From the NCBI RefSeq assembly GCF_009760405.1, contig NZ_WRPP01000001.1, forward strand, positions 1,736,001 through 1,800,000: a stretch of DNA of 64,000 nt. Direction: 5' to 3'. This stretch comes from Nocardia terrae (GTDB lineage: Bacteria > Actinomycetota > Actinomycetes > Mycobacteriales > Mycobacteriaceae). A model generated the notes under the pieces. It was not told the DNA's origin and searched no databases. It saw only the letters and a list, made by a program, of their open reading frames with translations. Below are positions 1 to 8,182 of the stretch, in pieces; position 1 is the stretch's first letter, and each line of letters starts with the position of its first letter. Both the position numbers and the translations under genes were made by a program.

Positions 1-117
1 TGGGATGGACGACACCTTGCCGAACGACAACGCCGAGTCGAAGAACGACGCCCCCGGATGGACGGTCACCGTCTCCTTACCGGCATTGATCAGGCCCGGG
101 TCGACGTTCTCGGCCGC
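1..117 (-). pseudogene. CoA-transferase subunit B fragment (SCOT family), cut by window edge
   Basis: Read on the minus strand this stretch encodes a segment containing LINAGKETVTV followed by PGASFFDSALSF. This is the recognisable central block of the B subunit of 3-oxoacid/acetoacetate CoA-transferases (E. coli AtoA has a closely similar block). In intact proteins about 70 residues, including the catalytic region, come before this block. Here the same frame upstream runs into the antisense of the SDR gene with no sensible N-terminus, so the piece is probably a remnant or frameshifted copy. The downstream part lies outside the window, and the last residues already diverge from the expected IRGGH motif. 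The family match is from memory of the motif and has not been searched. Confidence 0.4.
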
Positions 118-152
118 GGGATGACGGCGCCGCCCGGGACGACGAGGGCGCC

Positions 153-908
153 CTACCGCTGGCCGAGCTTGGCGAGTAGCCGCAGCGGCAACCGGGGGAG
201 AGCGAATCCGATCGGAGCCCACGGCCAGGGCGGCACCGCTGCGCGCGCCCTTTCGGCTTCGATGGCGTGCACCATCGCGCGCACGCCCTTCTCGGTGGAG
301 ACGCGAAACGGTGGCTTGTGGTCGGCGACTCCGAGCTCGGATTCGATGAAGCCCGGGTAGAGGGTCGTGACGTTGATCGGCGTGGCCAAGGTATCGGCAC
401 GAATCGCCTCGGCGAGGGTGGCGACGGCAGCCTTGCTGGCCGAATATGCCTGAAAGCCGGGCATTCCCCGCAACGCGGCAATGGAGGAGACCACCACCAG
501 GTGGCCATCGCCCCGGCCGCGGAAGATCTCCATGGCCGCCTCGCATTGGGCCAGGGCCGCAACGAAATTCGTCTCGGCGATGGCCCGGTTCGCGGCGAAC
601 CCGCCGGTGCCGACCGGGCGGCCGTGGCTGATCCCAGCATTGACGATCACACGGTGCACACCGCCCAGCTGCCGGCTGAGCCGCTCGAACACCGCGAACA
701 CGTCATCGTGATCGTTCACGTCGAGGCGGGCGATGGCGACCGTGATCTCGGGATGGGCGTCCAACAGCTCGGTGCGCAACCGTTCGAGATTCTCGACGCG
801 ACGTGCGCACAGGGCGAGATTGCGTCCGCGGGCGGCGAATTCGCGTGCCATGCCCGCTCCTAACCCGGAGCTGGCTCCGGTGATCAGGATATTGGCTCGT
901 TCAGTCAT
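153..908 (-). CDS. SDR-family short-chain dehydrogenase/reductase
   Basis: A 251-residue classical short-chain dehydrogenase, expected to oxidise or reduce an alcohol/ketone substrate with NAD(P) in the cytoplasm. The cofactor loop TGASSGLG is at residues 10-17, NAG at 90-92, a catalytic serine near 141-142 and the active-site YSASK at 155-159. The length is typical for the family. The start ATG overlaps by 8 bases the end of the upstream damaged TetR gene (901-1524), so the two were a regulator-enzyme pair read on one transcript. The substrate cannot be told from sequence. With the regulator broken, the gene may now be unregulated or silent. Confidence 0.9.
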   Translation of the reverse strand: MTERANILITGASSGLGAGMAREFAARGRNLALCARRVENLERLRTELLDAHPEITVAIARLDVNDHDDVFAVFERLSRQLGGVHRVIVNAGISHGRPVGTGGFAANRAIAETNFVAALAQCEAAMEIFRGRGDGHLVVVSSIAALRGMPGFQAYSASKAAVATLAEAIRADTLATPINVTTLYPGFIESELGVADHKPPFRVSTEKGVRAMVHAIEAERARAAVPPWPWAPIGFALPRLPLRLLAKLGQR

Positions 909-1524
909 CGAGGGTCTCCTTGTCGGTGGTTGCGGTCTGCAAGGCGCGCATCACGGAGGCGACGAGGCGGTCGACGAACTGCCCGTCCATCGGCTCGCGG
1001 GGTCAGGTAGCGGCGAAAATGAATCGACGCGATCAGCAATTCGAGCACCTTCCGGCGTCGGTATCGGGAGGTAGTTCCCCACGCCGCGCGACGCGAGCGA
1101 TCATGACCCCGTCTGCGCGATAGCGCCTGTCCCAGAACGCGTTATGAGTGTCATTGATCTGTTTGGAGTCTGATACGAAGATCAGGGCCCGAGTGAGACC
1201 GTGCCCCCGAGGGGTATAGAGGTAGGCGATGAGATCGGTGGCGATCCCGGTGAGATCCGCCTGCGGGCTGCCCGCGTCGGGCAGCGACAACTCGCGCTCG
1301 CTCATCGTGAGCATCACATCGAGGACCAGATTCTCGCGCATTCGCCGCCGACGGTTGACCGAGCCGTCGTGCACCCTGAGTCGGCGACTGATCTCGAGAA
1401 TTCCAACGTTGTTGATGCGACCCTCGGAGATGACGTCGGGCACCGCGCGATGCACGGCCTGTCGGAACTGCGCCGTGCCGCCTCCGGGTCGACGATGAGG
1501 CGCGACGTTCGCGGGTTCGGACAC
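901..1524 (-). pseudogene. TetR/AcrR regulator with two opposite frameshifts
   Basis: The frame opens with GTG at 1524 and reads a TetR-like helix-turn-helix (EISRRLRVHDGSVNRRRR) and a regulator body ending PPDTDAG, then hits a stop at 1033. Moving one frame gives KVLELLIASIHFRRYLT, and moving back to the first frame gives EPMDGQFVDRLVASVMRALQ up to a TGA at 901-903. Together they form a normal TetR of about 207 residues. One base is missing near 1060-1070 and one extra C is present about 60 bases further on. Coding sense is kept between the two breaks, so the damage is recent or is a base-calling error. It lies directly upstream of, and overlaps, the SDR gene. Confidence 0.7.
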
Positions 1525-1805
1525 ATCCCCGATACTAAAGCAGAACTTATCGCATTTGCTAGTTCGGTTGGGATCACGTGTCCATGCGAGCAGTTGTTGT
1601 TGCCGTCCGCCGCTGCGGTCGTCGGCCGCCAACTGGGATTGAAAATTGCTGGTCAGCGCTGGTGATTTGGCATCAAATTTGGCATCACGACAGCATGGGA
1701 ACCATTGGACCCAGTGGGATCGGGCGGATATCGGGGACGGCGGAAATTCTGTTGACCTGTACGAACGGGATGCGGTGGCATGTGATGGAAGGAGTGGAAC
1801 GGCAA
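1525..1805. other. Gene-free stretch with direct repeats TTTGGCATCA
   Basis: No convincing gene is seen. The decamer TTTGGCATCA occurs twice, at 1666-1675 and 1678-1687. A third copy is found at 60970-60979, just downstream of the initiator-tRNA fragment. Closely spaced direct repeats of this size next to att-like sequence resemble arm-type binding sites of tyrosine integrases. That reading is inference. Confidence 0.4.
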
Positions 1806-2485
1806 CCCGTTGGCTCATAACCCAGAGATCGCAGATCGCGTGTCGTCCGGGCTGCCGGTCGGAATCCTGGCAGACGTCCGCGTGGTCGATGCAGCGGAAT
1901 CGGTGGGATGGCATGGGAATTTCAGTGCCATTTTGCGTGCCATTTTGCGGCCAGAATGGTGGGAATCGAAGGGTATCAGTCGGATCGGGCGGGATGCGTT
2001 GGGATGGCGAAATGCCAGGTCAGGATAGGTAGAACCCCCAAGATTGCCACGTCAGCGCATGATCTTGGGGGTTCTACGAGATGATGAAAAAGTGATGCGC
2101 TAGGACCAGGCATTTCGGCCGCTCGGTGGCCGTTTTGTGCCTCTGAAGTGCCACTTTGAGTGCCACTTTCAGCCGGTTCGAGAGTGGCCCGTTGGGGTTG
2201 AGTCCTTCTTCATCGGTGGGTGGATAATGAAGGACTGTCTGTTTCTGCTGGTCAGGGTGTTGTGCGCGGCTTCGTTGGGCAACAGAGTGCCATTTTGATG
2301 TCATCGCAGACGGATTCGGCGGCTCAAGGGATCCGGTGTTGCTGATAGTGGTACTCCCGTACGGGAGGTCTGCCCTTCGGGTGAACCAGCGTGGTCTGCT
2401 CGCGCAACGACGATCTCTTCGATGCGGCTGCGTTGCGCGCGGCTGCAGTCCGGTCGATTCCTTCTTCATCATCTCCTGGATGAGG
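1806..2485 (+). repeat. Long intergenic repeat, copy A (att-like)
   Basis: First of three diverged copies in the same orientation (others at 37945-38510 and 55752-56175). It starts with a piece resembling the initiator-tRNA anticodon arm (GGCTCATAACCCAGAG at 1812-1827). Next come paired direct repeats of GTGCCATTTTGCG (about 1924-1950). A perfect 14-bp inverted repeat AGAACCCCCAAGAT / ATCTTGGGGGTTCT follows (2031-2044 and 2062-2075, 17-base loop). Then paired GTGCCACTTT repeats (about 2148-2170), a second hairpin AGTCCTTC / GAAGGACT (2201-2208 and 2229-2236) and a conserved tail. The order arms, palindrome, arms resembles an integrase attachment region. A 132-codon minus-strand frame lies inside it but is broken in copy B, so I treat the element as non-coding. 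Confidence 0.75.
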
Positions 2486-2502
2486 TTTTCGCGAGTGCGG
2501 GC

Positions 2503-2518
2503 CGGCTCTTCGGAGCCG
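2503..2518. terminator. Stem-loop downstream of the exported-protein operon
   Basis: CGGCTC-TTCG-GAGCCG is a perfect 6-bp stem with a stable tetraloop, 27 bases after the stop of the last gene of the minus-strand operon (2545). There is no T-run, which is common for actinobacterial terminators. The function is inferred from structure and position. Confidence 0.45.
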
Positions 2519-2544
2519 ACCGGCCGTAGCGGTGGAGTGATCGG

Positions 2545-3057
2545 TCAGTTCATGAATCGGAAGCAGGCGCGTTCGCCGCGATCGCCGACGGTGGCCGAGG
2601 ACATGCACACCATCGAGTAGTCCTTGGCCGGGTGGTCGGACAGCAGGCCGTAGAGGTAGCCGTTGGAGCACGCTTGCGACAGCGGATGTTGTTCGATCTG
2701 GCCGGATTTGGTCTGCAGGACCAGGCTGCCCGCGGCGCAGGAGGTGTCGAAGGGCGCCAGGTCGGCGAGCCAGCCGATGGTGAGAATCTGCCAGTCGGGG
2801 TTGACCGCCCAGACCGCGCCGTCGAAGGTGACTCCGGCCGGGAACTGATTGGTGTGCTTGAAATCGAAGCCGAGGATGTTCGCGTTGAAGTTGAACGGCG
2901 GCAGCAACACCGGGGCCTGCTGGGCCGGGCGTTCGGGAAGGTCCGCAGCGGAGGGCACCGGATCCGGTGCATCCGCGGTCGCGGACGCCGCCATCGACAG
3001 CGTCAGCGCGGCGGTCGCCGCGACTACGGTGAGCAGACGGGTTGGGATGTCGGTCAT
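2545..3057 (-). CDS. Small exported protein, four-cysteine type
   Basis: A 170-residue protein of unknown function. The start at 3057 places a clean signal peptide at the N-terminus (hydrophobic core about residues 8-25, cleavage near ASATA-DA), whereas the longer frame to 3156 adds an arginine-rich stretch with no signal. The mature part has four cysteines in the pattern TSCAAGS, QACSNG, MVCMSS and ACFRF. Its upstream neighbour (3066-3551) has the equivalents DTCATGS, VSCGL, EVCGV and TCFRF and a similar C-terminal end, so the two are paralogs probably held by two disulfides. It is the last gene of a four-gene operon of exported proteins, 8 bases after its paralog. Confidence 0.8.
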   Translation of the reverse strand: MTDIPTRLLTVVAATAALTLSMAASATADAPDPVPSAADLPERPAQQAPVLLPPFNFNANILGFDFKHTNQFPAGVTFDGAVWAVNPDWQILTIGWLADLAPFDTSCAAGSLVLQTKSGQIEQHPLSQACSNGYLYGLLSDHPAKDYSMVCMSSATVGDRGERACFRFMN

Positions 3058-3065
3058 CGGGGCCT

Positions 3066-3551
3066 CTAGTCGTTGGGGAATCGGAAGCAGGTTTCGGTGT
3101 GCTGCACTGCGGCCGCGCCGGCCGGTCGCGCGGGTGCGACGTCGACCACGCCGCACACTTCCGCGTAGTCACCGGCCGGGCGCGCCGCGGCGACCAGGAA
3201 CGGGAACGGCAGGCCGCAGCTGACGCCGACCGGAACAACTTCCGGCGCACCGTTTTTCGGATGGAACACGAACGAGCCGGTCGCGCAGGTGTCGTCGAGC
3301 GGGGTGGCATCGGCGAGCACCCCGACGATCCCGGCGTTGATCCCGGGTTGCAGGGTGACGATGTCGGCGTCGAACAGCGCCCCGTTGGGCACGGTGGTGA
3401 AGTGGTTGATGCTGGTGCCGCCGAAGCTGGTCCCGAACGACAGCGTCGGTTCGACCGCGCTCGCGGGCGGTGCGGTGGCCGCGGCGACGGCGAGCGCGCC
3501 GCCGAGGACGGCCACCGCGGAGCCCGCGGTGCGAGACAAGGATGTGCGCAT
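3066..3551 (-). CDS. Small exported protein, paralog of the next gene
   Basis: A 161-residue protein of unknown function. It has a signal peptide (basic MRTSLSR, hydrophobic stretch to about residue 30, cleavage near PPASA-VE). The four cysteines and the terminal TCFRFPND match the arrangement of the downstream paralog (2545-3057), which ends ACFRFMN. It starts only 3 bases after the stop of the FG-GAP gene, which indicates translational coupling in the minus-strand operon 6524 to 2545. A role as an extracellular structural or binding protein is possible but not shown. Confidence 0.8.
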   Translation of the reverse strand: MRTSLSRTAGSAVAVLGGALAVAAATAPPASAVEPTLSFGTSFGGTSINHFTTVPNGALFDADIVTLQPGINAGIVGVLADATPLDDTCATGSFVFHPKNGAPEVVPVGVSCGLPFPFLVAAARPAGDYAEVCGVVDVAPARPAGAAAVQHTETCFRFPND

Positions 3552-3554
3552 GAT

Positions 3555-4763
3555 TCAGCCTCTTTCGCCGCTGCGGTTGACCAGCACGGACACGTCCTCC
3601 GACGCGCTGCTCATGCTGAGGAGTTCGGGACGGCCGTCGCCGTTGAGATCGACCGCTTCCATGGCCTGCGGTCCCAGTCCGATGGTGTGCTGCTCGACAT
3701 AGGTGAAGCCGCGGTGGCCGTCGCCCTTGAAGATCATGGCGGTGGACGGAACATACTGTCCCACAGCGATATCGGGAATGCCGTCGCCGTCGAAGTCGCC
3801 GATCGCGATCGTGCACGGCGCGAGCGCGGGCCCGATCAGCTGGGGTGGGCTGAAGTTGCCGTGCCCGTCGCCCCAGTGCACGCCGACGCTGAATCCGGCG
3901 ACATTGGCGGTGACCAGGTCGAGGTTGCCGTCCCCGTCGACGTCGGCGAGTTTGAGATCCTCGCTGGGCAGCGCGGCCAGATTCCAGCGTGGTGGCAGGA
4001 ACCCGCCGTGCCGGTCGTTGAGCATCACCCAGACCCCGGAGGTGGCCAGATCATGGAAGGCCAGATCCGGCCAGCCGTCGTTGTCCAGGTCACCGGCCAG
4101 CACGCTGGCCTTGCTCAATCCCACGCCGTACCACTGGGGTTGGCTGAACTGCCCGTGCCCGTCGCCGTGCATGATGCCGACACCGCCGGGCGCGGGCAGC
4201 AGGCTGTTGAACGCGATGTCGATGTTTCCGTCGTGATCGAAGTCGGCGAGTGCGACGCCGAACGGAATGCCGCCGGTGCGGTAGGTGACGTCGGGGTTGA
4301 AGTCGGTGGCGTAGGTGCGGTCGACGTGGAAGTTGCCGTGGCCGTCGTTGAGCAGCACCGAGATGCTCAGGAAGTTGGTGACGACCAGGTCGGGTGCCCC
4401 GTCCCCGTTCAAGTCGGCGACCTGGACGGCGTTGGCGCCGACTTCGGTGTGCACGAATTGGTTTCGCCGTAGCGCTCCGGTCCCGTCGCCGAACATGATG
4501 CCGACGCCGTCGACGATGCCGGTGGCGGCCACATCCATTTTCCCGTCGCCGTTGAAGTCGGCGTAGGCCATGGTCTGCGAGCCGAAGGCAGGGCCGAGGC
4601 CGCCGACGTTGTACTGTGCGGATTCGGCGAAGATCGGGTTCGCGCCCTCGGAGGAGCCCGAGCTCGATCCCGAGGGCAGCGCCGCGGCGGTACCCGTCGT
4701 GCACAGGGCGAGCGAGACGGCGAGCAGCGGGGCGAACCCGCGCAGCCGTTGAGTGTCAGACAT
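3555..4763 (-). CDS. Exported FG-GAP/VCBS repeat protein
   Basis: A 402-residue exported protein. After a signal peptide (to about residue 28, GTAAA) and a serine-rich linker it carries about seven FG-GAP-like repeats, each with a calcium-type loop: DFNGDGKMD, DLNGDGAPD, DFDHDGNID, DLDNDGWPD, DVDGDGNLD, DFDGDGIPD and DLNGDGRPE. Such repeats fold as an integrin-alpha-like beta-propeller and usually bind calcium and an extracellular partner. No enzymatic motif is seen. It is second in the operon, 27 bases after the hydrolase-like gene. A related seven-repeat protein is encoded divergently at 6761-8092. Confidence 0.85.
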   Translation of the reverse strand: MSDTQRLRGFAPLLAVSLALCTTGTAAALPSGSSSGSSEGANPIFAESAQYNVGGLGPAFGSQTMAYADFNGDGKMDVAATGIVDGVGIMFGDGTGALRRNQFVHTEVGANAVQVADLNGDGAPDLVVTNFLSISVLLNDGHGNFHVDRTYATDFNPDVTYRTGGIPFGVALADFDHDGNIDIAFNSLLPAPGGVGIMHGDGHGQFSQPQWYGVGLSKASVLAGDLDNDGWPDLAFHDLATSGVWVMLNDRHGGFLPPRWNLAALPSEDLKLADVDGDGNLDLVTANVAGFSVGVHWGDGHGNFSPPQLIGPALAPCTIAIGDFDGDGIPDIAVGQYVPSTAMIFKGDGHRGFTYVEQHTIGLGPQAMEAVDLNGDGRPELLSMSSASEDVSVLVNRSGERG

Positions 4764-4790
4764 TTCCGTGATTCCTGTAGTTGGTTCGGC

Positions 4791-6524
4791 TCAGCTCTGC
4801 GGGGTGCAGCTGTAGCGCGGATGGCCGTTGAGGGCGTCGAGGAACCATTCCGGCCGGAGGATCTGGCCGATCGAGGCCCGGTCCGGAATCCGCAGGCACA
4901 GATCGGGTCCGGCGGCGCCCTCCGGCGCGTATTCACTGGCGAACGCGCGCGACATGCCGTCGGTGGGCTTGGCGAGCGCATCGCATGCGGCGTCGCTCTT
5001 GTCCGGGCGGCCGTAGCAGTCGAACCAGTCCATCGAGTACTTCACCGACAGGGCGGGCGATTTCACGTTGCGCGGTATCCCAACCCAGTTGATGGAGTCT
5101 CCGTGGCTGCCGCTCTCGTAGACGATGGTCTGCAACGCGGCGTTGGTGCCGGTGGCCAGGATGTTGTGGAAGCGGTCCATGGTGCCGTAGGGGCCGTCGG
5201 TGGCATTGAAGAAGGGCTGGTAGAAGTTGGTGAAGCCGTATCCGGACAGGCCGGGGATGTCGAGGTCGGCGGTCTGCATCTGCAGCGGCACATCGGTGGC
5301 CAGGGCGGTGTAACCCGACATCACCGAGGCCGAGGCGACGCGCGGCAACGGCTTGCCGTCGATGCCGTAGCCCTTGACCTGCCAGTTCAAATAGTTGGAG
5401 GTGCCGACCGCGCCGACCGACTGCCCGAACAGATTGACCCAGTCCAGGTCCATCTTGTCGATCCACGGGTTGCTGATATTCGCTCCCGCCGGTTGATAGG
5501 CCGGGTTCTGCCGTCCGGCGCGCGGCACCATCAGAATGTTGTTGAGCTCGTTGCCCAGATCCACCACCGGGGTGATGGGCTGGTTGAACACCCAGCGCAC
5601 CGCGTCCTGGACGTCGCGGCACGAGCCGGGCGCGAAGCAATCCGGCACGCTGAGCACCGGCAGCACCATGTCCAGGGCGTTGCCCGAGCTGTCGGGCTGC
5701 CCGGACTGTCCGAACGTGACGGTCATGAAGCCGTTGCGCGCGGCGGATTCGGCGTACATGGCGATGTGGTTCATGGCTTCCGCTGCTCCGGGAGCCCCGA
5801 CCGCTACCGGATACTTTTTATCGGAATCCGCTGCCCCGTAAGGCATCCACAGCATGGCGGCCATGGAGATGCCGCGCGAGTTGATGATTCGGAACTTGTG
5901 CACGTCGCCGAGCTTGAACTCGGCACCCGAGTTGCCCGGAGCGCAAGTGCCCGAGAGCGTTTCGTACCAGACGCTGCCGTCCGGGTTGAGGCACGGGTAG
6001 CGGAACTTCGCGTCCATGAAGTCGGGCTTCTCGTAGTCGCCGTCGAGGACCGTGTCGGATTCGAAGCCCGGCAGCAGCTGTCCGGCGGTGTCGTCGATGC
6101 CGAACTTGCCGTCGTGGTTCCAGTCGGGCAGATAGTCCGGATGCGGCGGGAAGCCGATGCCAAGCGGTTCGACGTGGGCGAGGGTGTCGAAGATCTTCTG
6201 CGCGGCCACCGCCAGCCGCTGCGGCGCATCGGGGGAGTTGTAGGTCTCCGGCTTGGCGAGGTCCTCGAAAGCCTGGGTCCAGTTGCCGGCGGCGGTCATG
6301 ATGCCCGCCTTGACGAAGTAGTCCAGCATGCCGGGCTGGGTCACGTCGCGCGCGGTGCCGCCGAAGATCTCCATGATCTGGTTCAAGACGTAGGTCGGAT
6401 CCGGTGGCTGGGGACTGAAATCAGTGTCCGCGTAGGCGGGCGCGGAGCCACCACCGGCGACGGCGAGCACTGCCGCCGCTGCCATGGTGAACGCAGCGTG
6501 GGCTAGTCGACGGGGATATTGCAC
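4791..6524 (-). CDS. Exported alpha/beta-hydrolase-like protein
   Basis: A 577-residue exported protein, first gene of the minus-strand operon. The signal peptide ends near residue 32 (APAYA-DT). A nucleophile-elbow-like GQSVG lies near residues 366-370 and a GSHGDSIN block further on could supply the histidine. The same blocks (GQSIG, GFHTDSIN) are kept in a paralog at 26757-28544, along with the segments PDWNHDG, WFDCYGR and IPDRA. I infer an extracellular serine hydrolase such as a lipase or esterase, but the family is not one I recognise with confidence. It is co-transcribed with an FG-GAP protein and two small exported proteins. Confidence 0.75.
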   Translation of the reverse strand: MQYPRRLAHAAFTMAAAAVLAVAGGGSAPAYADTDFSPQPPDPTYVLNQIMEIFGGTARDVTQPGMLDYFVKAGIMTAAGNWTQAFEDLAKPETYNSPDAPQRLAVAAQKIFDTLAHVEPLGIGFPPHPDYLPDWNHDGKFGIDDTAGQLLPGFESDTVLDGDYEKPDFMDAKFRYPCLNPDGSVWYETLSGTCAPGNSGAEFKLGDVHKFRIINSRGISMAAMLWMPYGAADSDKKYPVAVGAPGAAEAMNHIAMYAESAARNGFMTVTFGQSGQPDSSGNALDMVLPVLSVPDCFAPGSCRDVQDAVRWVFNQPITPVVDLGNELNNILMVPRAGRQNPAYQPAGANISNPWIDKMDLDWVNLFGQSVGAVGTSNYLNWQVKGYGIDGKPLPRVASASVMSGYTALATDVPLQMQTADLDIPGLSGYGFTNFYQPFFNATDGPYGTMDRFHNILATGTNAALQTIVYESGSHGDSINWVGIPRNVKSPALSVKYSMDWFDCYGRPDKSDAACDALAKPTDGMSRAFASEYAPEGAAGPDLCLRIPDRASIGQILRPEWFLDALNGHPRYSCTPQS

Positions 6525-6760
6525 CGATCCTCCTGATGTGACGCACGGCTCATTTGTCCCAGACGGTAGAGGGCGGGCGGGCCGGGTGAGGCGTCATGAG
6601 GTGCCACGTGGTTGACATCCGCGGACAACCAAGATCAACAGTGAAACGTCGCCGGGCTGTCCGGAATTGTCACCGCAATGGCGGCTGCGGCCGTGGTCAG
6701 CGGCGGTCCGCCCCGATTAGCTTCGATGAGCTTTGGTGCGACGGACGTCAGGAGGGCAGA

Positions 6761-8092
6761 GTGGCCGAGGATCGGGACAGCGCGCGCGATCGCCGCGCGG
6801 GCAAGCGCAGGTGGCGCACGGGGGTGGCCGTGGCGGTCAGCGCGCTGGGGGTCACCACCGTGCTCACCACGGGGACGGCGCACGCCGCCGGCGGGGCCGC
6901 CTTCGCGCCCGCGCAGTTCTACGACACCTTCGCGGGCGGCCCGTTCTTCATCCGCGCCGTCGACATCAACGGTGACGGCAAGCCCGACATCGTCACCTGC
7001 GACTCGCTGCAGGGCGGTTGGGGAGGGCTGTCGGTACTGATCAACCACACCGAGAAGGGCGCGGCCGGCACGGATTTCAGCGCCCCGTTCAATGTGCCGG
7101 GAGTGCCGCTGGCGTTCGGGTGCAATGTCGCCGACGTCAACGGTGACGGCAAACCGGACCTCATCGCCACCGACGCCTCCAAACTCGGCGTCGGCGGTGT
7201 GGTGGTGATGCTCAACCACACCGAGAATGGTTCGGACGTCCCGAGTTTCGGGCCGCCGCAGTATTTCGCGGGCGGACTGATGCCCGCGGTCGTGGCCGCG
7301 GCCGACATCAACAACGACGGGCGGCTCGATCTGATCGTCGGCGACACCGCCAACGTGGTGCTCGGCACCACCCAGGTGCTGATGAACACCACCGCGCCCG
7401 GTTCGGACACGGTCACCTTCAGCGGCCCGTTCTTCTTCAACGGCGGGATCACCACCGAAGGCATCGCGGCCGCCGACATCAACGGGGACGGCAAGACCGA
7501 TCTCGCCATCGGCGAGACCAGTTCGAGCACCGTCACCGTGCTGATGAACTTCACCGCGGACGGCGCGCCGGTCCCGGATCTGCGGCCGACCACCTATTTC
7601 TTTCCGTTCGCCACCTGGGTCGGCCTGGCGGACATGAACAACGACGGCAAACCCGATCTCATGTCGGATGTCGGCATCCTGGGCAATCCGCTGGCGGGCA
7701 TGTTCTCCTCGGTCAACCGGACTCCTCTCGGGTCGCCGGTGCCGGACTTCCCGACCGTGCTCGACGGCGCGCAGGCGCATCAGGCGGGTGGCTGGGCGAC
7801 CGAGAACACCGCGATCGCCGACTTCGACGGTGACGGCAAACCGGACGCGGTGCTGGCCAGCCCCTATCTGAACCCCCGCAATCAGCTGTCGCTGTTGCGC
7901 AATAGGACACCCGATGGCGCACCCGCCCTGACCTTCGATCCGCCGGCGCTCATCGGCGACGCGGGCTGGACGCCCAACGCGCTCGACACGGCCGACTTCA
8001 ACGGCGACGGCAAACCCGATCTGGTTGCGGGCGCGTTCCTCGCGGTCACCGGGCGCGGCTCGCTGGCCGTGCTGCTCAATACCTCCCGCTGA
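6761..8092 (+). CDS. Exported FG-GAP/VCBS repeat protein
   Basis: A 443-residue protein. GTG at 6761 is chosen because AGGAGGG precedes it by about five bases and it leaves a normal signal peptide (basic RAGKRRWR, hydrophobic core, cleavage near TAHAA). The longer frame to 6596 would bury the signal. Seven FG-GAP-type loops follow: DINGDGKPD, DVNGDGKPD, DINNDGRLD, DINGDGKTD, DMNNDGKPD, DFDGDGKPD and DFNGDGKPD. It is predicted to be a calcium-stabilised beta-propeller acting outside the cell. It is divergent from the operon 6524-2545, which holds another FG-GAP protein; the 236-base gap must hold both promoters. It ends at a strong shared terminator. Confidence 0.85.
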   Translation: MAEDRDSARDRRAGKRRWRTGVAVAVSALGVTTVLTTGTAHAAGGAAFAPAQFYDTFAGGPFFIRAVDINGDGKPDIVTCDSLQGGWGGLSVLINHTEKGAAGTDFSAPFNVPGVPLAFGCNVADVNGDGKPDLIATDASKLGVGGVVVMLNHTENGSDVPSFGPPQYFAGGLMPAVVAAADINNDGRLDLIVGDTANVVLGTTQVLMNTTAPGSDTVTFSGPFFFNGGITTEGIAAADINGDGKTDLAIGETSSSTVTVLMNFTADGAPVPDLRPTTYFFPFATWVGLADMNNDGKPDLMSDVGILGNPLAGMFSSVNRTPLGSPVPDFPTVLDGAQAHQAGGWATENTAIADFDGDGKPDAVLASPYLNPRNQLSLLRNRTPDGAPALTFDPPALIGDAGWTPNALDTADFNGDGKPDLVAGAFLAVTGRGSLAVLLNTSR

Positions 8093-8098
8093 GATCAA

Positions 8099-8141
8099 CC
8101 ACGCAGGCCCGCTGCTCGAATCGAGCGGCGGGTCTGCGTGG
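8099..8141. terminator. Bidirectional terminator hairpin
   Basis: CCACGCAG at 8099-8106 pairs with CTGCGTGG at 8134-8141, and the interior CCCGC and CTCG pair with CGAG and GCGGG, giving one long, nearly perfect stem with an AA/T apex. It sits between the convergent ends of the FG-GAP gene (8092) and the GMC oxidase (8183). Confidence 0.75.
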
Positions 8142-8182
8142 TCGAGTGTGTCCTGCAACGCCACGACATCGGGGCGTGCGGA

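Noticed and set aside
2074..2472. 132-codon minus-strand frame inside repeat A (starts MMKKEST, ends HHFFIIS)
   Set aside because: The same sequence in repeat B is split by a frameshift and in copy C is lost, while the palindromes are kept. The frame mostly translates the direct repeats, so it is not supported as a protein.
6635..8164. 509-codon minus-strand frame opposite the FG-GAP gene
   Set aside because: It is the antisense of a repetitive calcium-loop protein; the repeating pattern is only a mirror of DxNGDGxxD codons and there is no start signal.
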